DNA of 5,003 nucleotides from Caldisericota bacterium (GTDB taxonomy: Bacteria; Caldisericota; Caldisericia; B22-G15). The stretch covers positions 1 to 5,003 of the forward strand of contig QMOO01000091.1 of NCBI GenBank assembly GCA_003648245.1, given 5' to 3'. Shown here piece by piece: positions 1 to 5,003 of this stretch (position 1 is its first letter; each line of letters begins with the position of its first letter). The notes beneath the pieces were generated by a model. That model worked only from the letters and a program-made list of their open reading frames with translations, searched no databases and was not told the origin of the DNA. The position numbers and the translations under genes were made by a program.

Positions 1-450
1 ATCTTTGTGGTAACTTCAATATTCATAGTATCTATTCTTGCCTCTATAATGATAATAATCTTCATTCTTCACCTGTACAAAGAAACCTTTGGAGAAAAGA
101 GCGCAAGAAAAAGCGCTGCAGCTGATGAATTCAGGGTGACTCCGTCAGGGGAGGCAGAGGAGAGTCTATCAGGTAATCCAAGAGAAAGAATAATTAAACT
201 CTACAAATTACTTATACATAAGTTAAGGGTGATTGTTGGAAAAAATCTCTATGAAACCCCTCTGGAATACAAGGAGAAGGTGCTTAAAGAAAAACCCATC
301 ATCTCAAAAGAGATGGAATTAATTACAGAAAATTTTGTCATTTCCAGATATTCAAACTATAATATAGATGAAGGAATGTGGAAATCTACTATAAAAGCTT
401 TTGTAAATATAAAGAAAAAGCTGTTTAAGGAGGTAATAAATGGAGGATAA
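1..450 (+). CDS. C-terminal fragment of membrane protein with DUF4129-like tail (5' end outside window)
   Basis: The frame is open from the first base, so this is most likely the end of a longer gene; a GTG at 7 is the first possible start inside the window but has no visible ribosome binding site. The visible 149 residues begin with one strongly hydrophobic membrane segment (about residues 3-25, rich in Ile, Val and Ser). A charged Ala/Ser/Glu linker follows (about 28-60), then a helical basic domain (about 61-147). The domain's pattern (R..YKLLIHKL, then ETPLEY, then a Tyr-containing helix SRYSNYNIDEGMW) resembles DUF4129, which usually forms the cytoplasmic C-terminus of multi-pass transglutaminase-like (TgpA-type) proteins. 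That family assignment is from pattern memory, and the transglutaminase core, if present, lies upstream. Its stop codon lies inside the start of the phosphorylase gene (11-nt overlap), so the two are probably cotranscribed and translationally coupled. The function is not established. Confidence 0.7.
   Translation: MFVVTSIFIVSILASIMIIIFILHLYKETFGEKSARKSAAADEFRVTPSGEAEESLSGNPRERIIKLYKLLIHKLRVIVGKNLYETPLEYKEKVLKEKPIISKEMELITENFVISRYSNYNIDEGMWKSTIKAFVNIKKKLFKEVINGG
427..433 (+). promoter_or_regulatory. Ribosome binding site of the nucleoside phosphorylase gene
   Basis: A full AAGGAGG Shine-Dalgarno sequence lies 6 nt before the ATG at 440. It sits inside the last codons of the upstream gene. It fixes the phosphorylase start and shows that this organism uses canonical Shine-Dalgarno initiation for genes inside operons. 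Confidence 0.9.
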
Positions 451-1273
451 ATTTAAATCAGCAGAGAGACCTGAGACAGGTGAGGGAAAACAATATCATA
501 TTGATTTAAAACCAGGGGATCTGGCTCCTTATGTACTAACACCAGGAGACCCCGGGAGGGTCGATAGAATTCTAAAGACATGGGATGAGGGAAAAATAAT
601 GGCTTTTCACAGAGAGTACAAATCTGCCACTGGAAAATACAAGGGTGTCCCCATATCAGCACTATCCACTGGAATTGGTGGCCCATCTCTTGCCATAGCA
701 ATAGAAGAGGCTGCAAGAATTGGTGCACATACATTTATAAGGGTGGGAACCACAGGTGCTATTCAGGAAGGAATTGGGCTTGGAGATATAATAATCGACC
801 AAGCAGCAGTAAGACTTGAAGGAACAACTCACCAATATGTTAGGGGGGAGTATCCAGCCTTTGCCTCATACGAAGTAACCCTCGCCCTAATTCAAGCAGC
901 AGAGGAGCTCGGCTTTAGATACCATCTTGGTATCACAGCTTCCACAGACTCCTTCTATGTAGGTCAGGGAAGACCGGGAATGAATGGATACATTCCATCC
1001 TTTGCTAAAGATATATATCATGATATGAAGGCAGCAAATGTCACAAATTTTGAAATGGAAGCATCAACACTTTTCGTGCTTTCCTCAATATACAAATTGA
1101 GGGCAGGAGCTGTATGTGTGGTTATAGCCAATAGAGTAACCAATGAGTTTGCATATGTGGGAGAGGAGAGAGCAATACAGGTTGCCAACCTTGCAGTGAA
1201 AATACTCACCCGGTGGGACGAAATAAAAAAGAAAAAGGGCAAAAAACTTTTTTATCCATCACTTTTAGGATGA
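440..1273 (+). CDS. udp: Uridine phosphorylase-type nucleoside phosphorylase
   Basis: This 277-residue cytosolic enzyme of the NP-I family should catalyse reversible phosphorolysis of uridine to uracil and ribose 1-phosphate. Visible motifs line up with E. coli Udp at an offset of about ten residues. Phosphate site: GDPGR (36-40), R58 in FHREYK, and R101/T104 in RVGTTGA. Family signature: STGIGGPS (76-83). Base recognition: Q176 and R178 in GQGRPG. Ribose binding: EME (205-207). The NRVTNE segment at 231-236, comparable to NRTQQE in Udp, favours a pyrimidine over a purine nucleoside phosphorylase. It is about 24 residues longer than E. coli Udp, through a hydrophilic N-terminal extension and a Lys-rich C-terminal tail (KKKKGKK). 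A perfect ribosome binding site supports the start. It overlaps the upstream gene by 11 nt and the opposing M20 gene by 22 nt. Base specificity (uridine, thymidine or broader) is inferred, not seen. Confidence 0.9.
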   Translation: MEDKFKSAERPETGEGKQYHIDLKPGDLAPYVLTPGDPGRVDRILKTWDEGKIMAFHREYKSATGKYKGVPISALSTGIGGPSLAIAIEEAARIGAHTFIRVGTTGAIQEGIGLGDIIIDQAAVRLEGTTHQYVRGEYPAFASYEVTLALIQAAEELGFRYHLGITASTDSFYVGQGRPGMNGYIPSFAKDIYHDMKAANVTNFEMEASTLFVLSSIYKLRAGAVCVVIANRVTNEFAYVGEERAIQVANLAVKILTRWDEIKKKKGKKLFYPSLLG

Positions 1274-2577
1274 ATCTCAGAAGAAAGAGTAGTTTCTCTT
1301 TCAAGTCCATTCATAAGAGAAAGGTATCTTTCCCTTGTAAGTAGTGGTGTAAAACTATCCAGTATCTTCTTTGCATTTTTTGCACCATCATAAAGAAGAT
1401 CAATTAGTGTCATGGCTATAACCTTTGCTGGAATTATAAGAGCCATCTCTTCGTCCACCATCTTAAAGTTATCTCCGTGAAAATCCCCGGAAAACCCGGA
1501 AAAAGAGGGATGTATAACAGGTATAAGATGAGAAACATCTCCCATATCAGTAGATGCACCGCTAAAATCTCTTTCTTTAACCTCAATTCCAAATTCCTCT
1601 GCATTCTTTTTGAAAATCTCTGAGAGACAATCATTCTGAATAAGTGGAAGATAACCGGGAATGGTTTTTATAGTTACATCACCATTAAGAGCATAGGAGG
1701 ATCCAACAATTGCTCTATCCACAAGTTTATCCACGGATAAGATTGCATCAATACTTGAACCTCTTACATACATCTCCATACGAACATCATCAGGGATAAT
1801 ATTCACGCTGTCTCCCCCTTTTGTACTTATATAGTGAACTCTTATGTGTTCTTTATCCTTAAATCTTTCCCTGAGCATATTTATTGCATTTATGGAGAGG
1901 GTCATTATGTGAAGAGCATTTACTCCCTTCTCTGGCTCTGCTCCTGCGTGAGATGGTTTTCCTTTAAACTTTATCATCTTGGATATAAAGCCATTGGTTC
2001 TGTATCTTATAGTGAAGTATCTTCCGCTGTAGGATGAATCACCGTGTGCCATTATACCAATATGAACATCTTTTATAACTCCTTCTCTTATCATCTCCTG
2101 CTTTCCACCAAAAAATCTTATTTTCCCCTCATTTTTTAGTTTCTCTCTGAACGAGAGATCTATAAACTCTTCAGCAGGGGTTCCAAAGAGAAAGATGTTT
2201 CCAGAAAGATGCTCCTTAATTCTGTTAATACCCAGAGCAACTCCCAGAAGATAACCAATCTGTGCAAAATGTCCGCATGCGTGAACAAGTCCATTCTTGC
2301 TGTCTGGATGTGAAGGATTAAAAAGGGCATCCATCTCTGAAAAGATTCCTATGTTTATATCACCTTTTCCTGATATTTTTCCTTTTATCCCTGTTATGGA
2401 AAATTCCTCATAGGGTATGTTTTCCTTTGCAAAGAAACTCTTTAGCTTCTCTTTTGTCTTAAACTCCCTGAAACCCTCCTCAGGCTCCTCGTATATGCTT
2501 CTACAAAGGGAAACTATCTCCTCTTTTCTTCTCTCAATTTCATCAAGGACTATTTTCTTAAGCTCACTCTTTTCCAT
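1252..2577 (-). CDS. M20-family metallo-amidohydrolase (PM20D2/AbgB-like)
   Basis: This 441-residue soluble hydrolase should cleave an amide or dipeptide bond with two active-site metal ions, usually Zn or Mn. Its peptidase domain is split by an M20 dimerisation domain (about 190-305). Visible elements are EMDALF (81-86), HACGH (99-103, with C101 and H103 as likely metal ligands), GTPAEE (132-137, with E136 the likely general base and E137 a ligand), H178 in MAHGD, PSHAGAEPEKGVNAL (208-222, with H210 reaching the partner subunit), STDMGDVSHLIPVIHPSF (342-359), and H367 as the probable last ligand. The Cys-type metal site and the EMDAL and STDMGDVS motifs resemble PM20D2 and AbgB-type proteins, which act on beta-alanyl or p-aminobenzoyl-glutamate substrates, rather than ArgE or DapE. 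The residue after HACGH is Phe (FAQ) instead of the usual Asp or Asn. All catalytic residues are present, so it is probably active; the substrate is unknown. The start has no Shine-Dalgarno sequence and sits at the predicted transcription start. Confidence 0.88.
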   Translation of the reverse strand: MEKSELKKIVLDEIERRKEEIVSLCRSIYEEPEEGFREFKTKEKLKSFFAKENIPYEEFSITGIKGKISGKGDINIGIFSEMDALFNPSHPDSKNGLVHACGHFAQIGYLLGVALGINRIKEHLSGNIFLFGTPAEEFIDLSFREKLKNEGKIRFFGGKQEMIREGVIKDVHIGIMAHGDSSYSGRYFTIRYRTNGFISKMIKFKGKPSHAGAEPEKGVNALHIMTLSINAINMLRERFKDKEHIRVHYISTKGGDSVNIIPDDVRMEMYVRGSSIDAILSVDKLVDRAIVGSSYALNGDVTIKTIPGYLPLIQNDCLSEIFKKNAEEFGIEVKERDFSGASTDMGDVSHLIPVIHPSFSGFSGDFHGDNFKMVDEEMALIIPAKVIAMTLIDLLYDGAKNAKKILDSFTPLLTRERYLSLMNGLERETTLSSEIHPKSDG

Positions 2578-2593
2578 ACAAGAATTTTATCAG
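2577..2593 (-). promoter_or_regulatory. Extended -10 promoter of the M20 gene, predicted leaderless
   Basis: Read on the minus strand, TGATAAAAT (bases 2592-2584) fits the extended -10 consensus TGnTATAAT with one mismatch. The hexamer at 2589-2584 predicts transcription from base 2577, which is the A of the start codon. The -35 at 17 bp (2612-2607, ATATCA) is weak and overlaps the -10 of the divergent ABC promoter. No Shine-Dalgarno sequence precedes the ATG. Confidence 0.65.
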
Positions 2594-2622
2594 ATTTAAA
2601 CCATACTGATATAATTTAATTA
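2587..2622 (+). promoter_or_regulatory. Sigma70-type promoter of the ABC operon, predicted leaderless
   Basis: A perfect extended -10 (TGATATAAT, 2607-2615) follows a TTATCA -35 (2587-2592, 4 of 6 consensus bases) with a 17-bp spacer. The hexamer at 2610-2615 predicts transcription from base 2622, which is the A of the ATPase ATG. The gene has no Shine-Dalgarno sequence. The -35 shares bases 2587-2589 with the -10 of the divergent promoter, so two polymerases could not bind together. Confidence 0.75.
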
Positions 2623-3362
2623 TGGCAATTCTTGAGGTGAGGAACTTAAAAAAATCGTTTGGTAAAAAGATGGTTCTTAAGGGGATTAGTTTCCATATCA
2701 ACGAAGGAGAGGTATATGGACTTTTAGGACCCAATGGCGCTGGTAAAAGCACAACTTTGAAGATAATAACAGGAATTATACCCTCTGATTCTGGAAAGAT
2801 TATTGTTTGTGGATCGGAAGTAAAGGAGAATGACATAGAGTATAAGAGAAAAATTGGCTTCCTTCCAGAGCAGCCCTATCTGTACCCTTATCTAACTGGA
2901 ATGGAATTTTTAATATTTGTGAAGAAGGTTTTTGGGAGAGGGGATATTGAAAAGTGGGTCTCCTACTTTGAGATGGAAGATTACATGGATACCCTTATAA
3001 AGAATTATTCACATGGATTGAAACAGAGACTCATCCTTACCTCTATTTTTATGCGCTCTCCAAAAATATACCTCTTTGATGAACCTACTGTGGGTTTGGA
3101 TCCTTTAACTATAAAAAAGCTTAAAGATGGAATAGAGATGGAGACAGAAAAAGGGAAAGGGTTTTTACTCTCAACACACCTTCTTCCCAATGTAGAGGAG
3201 GTAGCAGATAGAGTTGGAATAATAACTGAGGGAAGAATTGTTATGGAGGAAAGCGTTTCTTTTATAAGGGATAAGATGAAGAAAAAACTTGAAGATATAT
3301 ATTTTGAGGTTACAAGGAATGGATCCCCTGATATTCCTTTACACGAAGATAAAAAAGAATGA
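2622..3362 (+). CDS. ABC transporter ATP-binding protein (ABC-2 type)
   Basis: This 246-residue cytoplasmic ATPase should power the membrane protein encoded next to it. It carries the complete set of ABC motifs: Walker A GPNGAGKST (36-44), Q-loop Q84 in FLPEQPYLYPYLTG, signature YSHGLKQRL (129-137), Walker B IYLFDEP with catalytic E154 (149-155), D-loop GLD (158-160) and switch H186 in LLSTH. The signature has His where LSGGQ has its first Gly, a variant also met in ABC-2/BcrA-like exporters. The layout, including the ITEGRIV element after the H-loop, fits the single-domain ATPases of ABC-2 exporters. The start is set by the typical MAILEVRNLKKSFG opening and by the promoter, whose predicted +1 coincides with the ATG. 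The 3' end overlaps the permease gene by 44 nt in another frame, a strong sign of coupled expression. The substrate cannot be told. Confidence 0.93.
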   Translation: MAILEVRNLKKSFGKKMVLKGISFHINEGEVYGLLGPNGAGKSTTLKIITGIIPSDSGKIIVCGSEVKENDIEYKRKIGFLPEQPYLYPYLTGMEFLIFVKKVFGRGDIEKWVSYFEMEDYMDTLIKNYSHGLKQRLILTSIFMRSPKIYLFDEPTVGLDPLTIKKLKDGIEMETEKGKGFLLSTHLLPNVEEVADRVGIITEGRIVMEESVSFIRDKMKKKLEDIYFEVTRNGSPDIPLHEDKKE

Positions 3363-4893
3363 GTTTCTTTTAAAAATAAAGGAGAGGATAATCCTCTTAT
3401 TAATATACATCCTTTTCTTTATAGGACTATTTTATGGCTCAAAATACCTGTTCAACAAAGTTATATCTATTCCTGTTTTCGGAGAAATACTGCTTTCAAG
3501 AATTATAAACCTGACCTTCCTTATGTTCATGGTGCTGATACTTTTTTCATCACTCTTTCTCTCCATTGAGTTTTTCTACTCATCTAAGGATGTAGAACTT
3601 CTCTCCTCCTATCCACTTAAACCCTTTTCTATATATTCAAAAACCATATTTGAAATTACCATCTCTTCATCACAGACATCAATTCTTTTCCTGCTCCCAA
3701 TAATTCTCTCCCTTGCTTCATACTTTAACTACCCTTTCTATATATTTCTCTTCCCATTTTTTCTATTTCTTTTCTTCCTCCTTGTATCTACCATTTCTAC
3801 AACAATATCTCACATAATACTGAAGATAACTCCAAGAGAAAAGGTAAGAAATTTCCTCATAATTCTATTTATAACTATTTTCTCCCTGCTCTATCTTATG
3901 CTCGTATTTTTTAAACCGGTGGCTCTCTACAGAGTAAATTTCAAAGATATACTTTTAAACTACCTTCTTAAATTAAAAATGAGGGAAATCTCTATTCTTC
4001 CATCAACATGGATCTCCAACCTTCTCATTTACTCTCTTTTAAGGAAGCCGAAAGAAATCTCCATTGAAGCCACAAAGCTTTTATTCTTTTCCCTGATTTT
4101 TTATCTTTTATCATTAAAACTTACAGAAAAACTCCTTAAGAGAAATCTCTACAAAGGCACCGGGATAGAGCGAGGAAGGAGTGTAAGAAACCTATTTATT
4201 TCAAGATTATTTAAAGCTGTCAAAGGAGAGATAATAAAAAAAGACCTTCTCCTTCTTATCAGAACCCCATCTGAATGGTCAGAGGTAATTTTGATTTTAG
4301 CTCTGGTTCTCGTTTACATAGCAAATTTCTCAAAACTTTCCCTTCTTCCCTACTTTAAGCCTATCTTCTCTCAGTTTAACTTCCTTTTGATATCCTTTAT
4401 ACTTTCTTCTCTTTCCCTTCGCTTTCCTTACATCCAGATAAGTAAGGAAGGAAAGGGGTTTCTTCTACTAAAATCTTTTCCAATAAATCTAAAAGAGTTC
4501 ATGCTATCCAAGGTTTACCTCTACTCAATATTTTTAATTCCCCTGGCAGGGTTACTGAACTTTTTTGTGAACTACCTTGGAGGCATAGAGACCATTAAAA
4601 CGGTGGGATTTACCTCTGTCTCCTGCCTCAATACTCTGGAACTTATTTTTCTGTCTGTTGGGTTTGGCTCACTTTACATAAAACCAGATGCTACCTCTTA
4701 TGGAGAAATACTTTCGAGTGCTGGGAGTATAATTTATATGGTTGCGTCAATGGTAATCTCGGGAATAAATCTTTTTGCAATCTCTCTTCTTTCCAAAAAT
4801 CCATTATCTCTTATCTTCCTCCTAGTTCCCCTCTTCTTTGTCTATTTCATATTTAACATGGGTTACAGGAGATTAAAAGAAGTATCTATTTAA
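3319..4893 (+). CDS. Large polytopic ABC-2-type transporter permease
   Basis: This is a 524-residue integral membrane protein, the probable transmembrane partner of the adjacent ATPase. I count about 11-12 hydrophobic segments (near residues 24-42, 62-84, 115-135, 138-165, 178-198, 252-266, 322-338, 350-368, 400-420, 427-450, 468-490 and 495-512). Two similarly placed cytoplasmic segments follow the second membrane helix of each half: SSKDVELLSSYPLKP (88-102) and ISKEGKGFLLLKSFPIN (374-390). Both are followed by a Ser-Lys and a new helix, which suggests a duplicated ABC-2 unit. The size resembles the family of fused ABC-2 permeases of about 540 residues, but membership was not checked. I prefer the ATG at 3319 because GAGG at 3306-3309 lies 9 nt upstream. 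The frame also continues back to a TTG at 3289, adding ten residues. No binding protein or substrate enzyme is adjacent, so substrate and direction remain unknown; export is the usual role. Confidence 0.82.
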   Translation: MDPLIFLYTKIKKNEFLLKIKERIILLLIYILFFIGLFYGSKYLFNKVISIPVFGEILLSRIINLTFLMFMVLILFSSLFLSIEFFYSSKDVELLSSYPLKPFSIYSKTIFEITISSSQTSILFLLPIILSLASYFNYPFYIFLFPFFLFLFFLLVSTISTTISHIILKITPREKVRNFLIILFITIFSLLYLMLVFFKPVALYRVNFKDILLNYLLKLKMREISILPSTWISNLLIYSLLRKPKEISIEATKLLFFSLIFYLLSLKLTEKLLKRNLYKGTGIERGRSVRNLFISRLFKAVKGEIIKKDLLLLIRTPSEWSEVILILALVLVYIANFSKLSLLPYFKPIFSQFNFLLISFILSSLSLRFPYIQISKEGKGFLLLKSFPINLKEFMLSKVYLYSIFLIPLAGLLNFFVNYLGGIETIKTVGFTSVSCLNTLELIFLSVGFGSLYIKPDATSYGEILSSAGSIIYMVASMVISGINLFAISLLSKNPLSLIFLLVPLFFVYFIFNMGYRRLKEVSI

Positions 4894-4898
4894 TTCAT

Positions 4899-4920
4899 TA
4901 ATTAAATAATTATTTAATTA
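4899..4920. repeat. Perfect 22-bp A/T-only palindrome
   Basis: The palindrome is centred between 4909 and 4910 and has no loop. It consists of two overlapping, oppositely oriented copies of the 14-mer. It lies 5 bp after the permease stop codon and ends 4 bp before the -35 box. All pairs are A:T and no run of T follows, so it looks more like a protein-binding site than a terminator. Confidence 0.7.
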
Positions 4921-4924
4921 TCCA

Positions 4925-4960
4925 TTGATGTAATTATTTAATTATGTTATAATTCAATTA
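4925..4960 (+). promoter_or_regulatory. Strong sigma70-type promoter of the gene starting at 4989
   Basis: TTGATG (4925-4930, 4 of 6 consensus bases) is followed after exactly 17 bp by TATAAT (4948-4953), with an extended -10 TG at 4945-4946. The predicted start is near 4960, giving a leader of about 29 nt that contains one inverted 14-mer and the ribosome binding site. The spacer holds a complete TAATTATTTAATTA copy, so a protein bound there would block RNA polymerase. Confidence 0.8.
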
Positions 4961-4975
4961 AGTAATTAAATAATT

Positions 4976-4983
4976 AAAGGAGG
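4976..4983 (+). promoter_or_regulatory. Ribosome binding site of the gene starting at 4989
   Basis: AAAGGAGG lies 5 nt before the ATG at 4989. Its first base is also the last base of the inverted 14-mer at 4963-4976. A protein bound to that site on DNA would sit across the leader region. Confidence 0.88.
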
Positions 4984-4988
4984 TTGGT

Positions 4989-5003
4989 ATGATTAAGATA
5001 GCC
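4989..5003 (+). CDS. First five codons of a downstream gene (cut by window edge)
   Basis: The ATG follows a strong ribosome binding site and promoter, and the visible residues are MIKIA. Many NAD-binding Rossmann proteins, glyceraldehyde-3-phosphate dehydrogenase among them, begin this way. Five residues cannot identify a protein, so no function is proposed. The strong promoter suggests a well-expressed or tightly regulated gene. Confidence 0.7.

Larger units (their letters stand above)
4888..4978. repeat. 8-bp-periodic AATT array carrying four copies of TAATTATTTAATTA
   Basis: Cut into 8-bp units from 4888, the DNA reads ATTTAATT, CATTAATT, AAATAATT, ATTTAATT, ATCCATTG, ATGTAATT, ATTTAATT, ATGTTATA, ATTCAATT, AAGTAATT, AAATAATT. 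AATT ends nine of these eleven units exactly in register. The two exceptions contain the -35 and -10 of the downstream promoter, and the next unit (AAAGGAGG) is the Shine-Dalgarno sequence. The 14-mer TAATTATTTAATTA occurs at 4907-4920 and 4931-4944, and inverted at 4899-4912 and 4963-4976. The copies lie upstream of the -35, in the spacer, and just after the predicted transcription start. This is the arrangement expected of operators, but low-complexity expansion is an alternative. Confidence 0.75.

Noticed and set aside
453..734. Open frame on the minus strand opposite the phosphorylase, and a similar one at 1018-1242
   Set aside because: They lie wholly antisense to a conserved gene, have unusual composition with no recognisable motif, and are shadows of the real coding frame.
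1241..1253. A6-C-T6 run at the phosphorylase 3' end as a possible terminator
   Set aside because: The A and T runs are separated by a single base, so they cannot form a stable loop, and there is no GC stem. The run lies within coding sequence.
1715..1740. Two near-matches to the DnaA box (CTATCCACA and TTATCCACG) with a TTATCC/GGATAA inverted repeat
   Set aside because: Only two sites with one mismatch each, both within the well-conserved M20 coding sequence, with no clustering of further boxes and no typical origin neighbours. Best explained by codon content.
2564..2836. Minus-strand open frame opposite the start of the ATPase gene
   Set aside because: It runs antisense to the Walker A region, crosses the divergent promoter gap, and overlaps the start of the M20 gene. 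The conserved ABC protein is clearly the true product.
4899..4920. 22-bp palindrome as the intrinsic terminator of the ABC operon
   Set aside because: The stem is purely A:T, there is no loop, and ATCC rather than a U-run follows, so termination would be weak.
4894..4988. A/T-only repeats as an origin unwinding element
   Set aside because: No DnaA boxes or origin-linked genes are nearby, and a well-formed promoter and ribosome binding site explain the region's position.
4989..5003. Naming the last gene as gapA from MIKIA
   Set aside because: Five residues are shared by many unrelated NAD-binding and other proteins; the name cannot be supported.

Overview
The window is AT-rich, gene-dense bacterial DNA. 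Genes overlap or sit tens of bases apart, and the proteins are rich in Lys, Glu and Ile. Promoters are of the bacterial sigma70 type, with perfect or near-perfect extended -10 boxes. Protein composition, compactness and apparent leaderless starts would suit a deep-branching, possibly thermophilic or anaerobic bacterium, but no marker gene fixes the taxon. Nothing points to phage, transposon or CRISPR.

Layout. Bases 1-450 (+) hold the C-terminal end of a membrane protein with a DUF4129-like cytoplasmic tail. It overlaps by 11 nt a complete uridine-phosphorylase-type nucleoside phosphorylase (440-1273, +), so these two are probably cotranscribed. That gene meets, tail to tail with a 22-nt overlap, an M20-family metallo-amidohydrolase on the minus strand (1252-2577) that resembles PM20D2/AbgB-type enzymes. 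A 44-bp gap (2578-2621) separates it from a divergent two-gene ABC operon: an ATPase (2622-3362) and a large polytopic permease (3319-4893, overlapping by 44 nt). After the permease comes a 95-bp, almost entirely A/T intergenic region with a strong promoter and ribosome binding site for a gene of which only five codons are visible (4989-5003).

How it fits together. The phosphorylase (nucleoside salvage) and the M20 hydrolase (amide or dipeptide cleavage) are soluble metabolic enzymes with no obvious functional link. The ABC pair looks like a self-contained ABC-2-type transporter of unknown substrate.

The most interesting signals are non-coding. (1) In the 44-bp divergent gap both genes have an extended -10 element with the same core (CTGATAWAATT), each placed so that the predicted +1 is the A of the ATG. 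This predicts two leaderless mRNAs from overlapping, mutually exclusive promoters. (2) The 4888-4983 region is built on an 8-bp rhythm with AATT recurring in register nine times. The -35, -10 and Shine-Dalgarno elements occupy the units that break the pattern. It contains four copies, in both orientations, of TAATTATTTAATTA, which are candidate operators for the downstream gene. I see no clear new multi-gene defence or biosynthetic system here.
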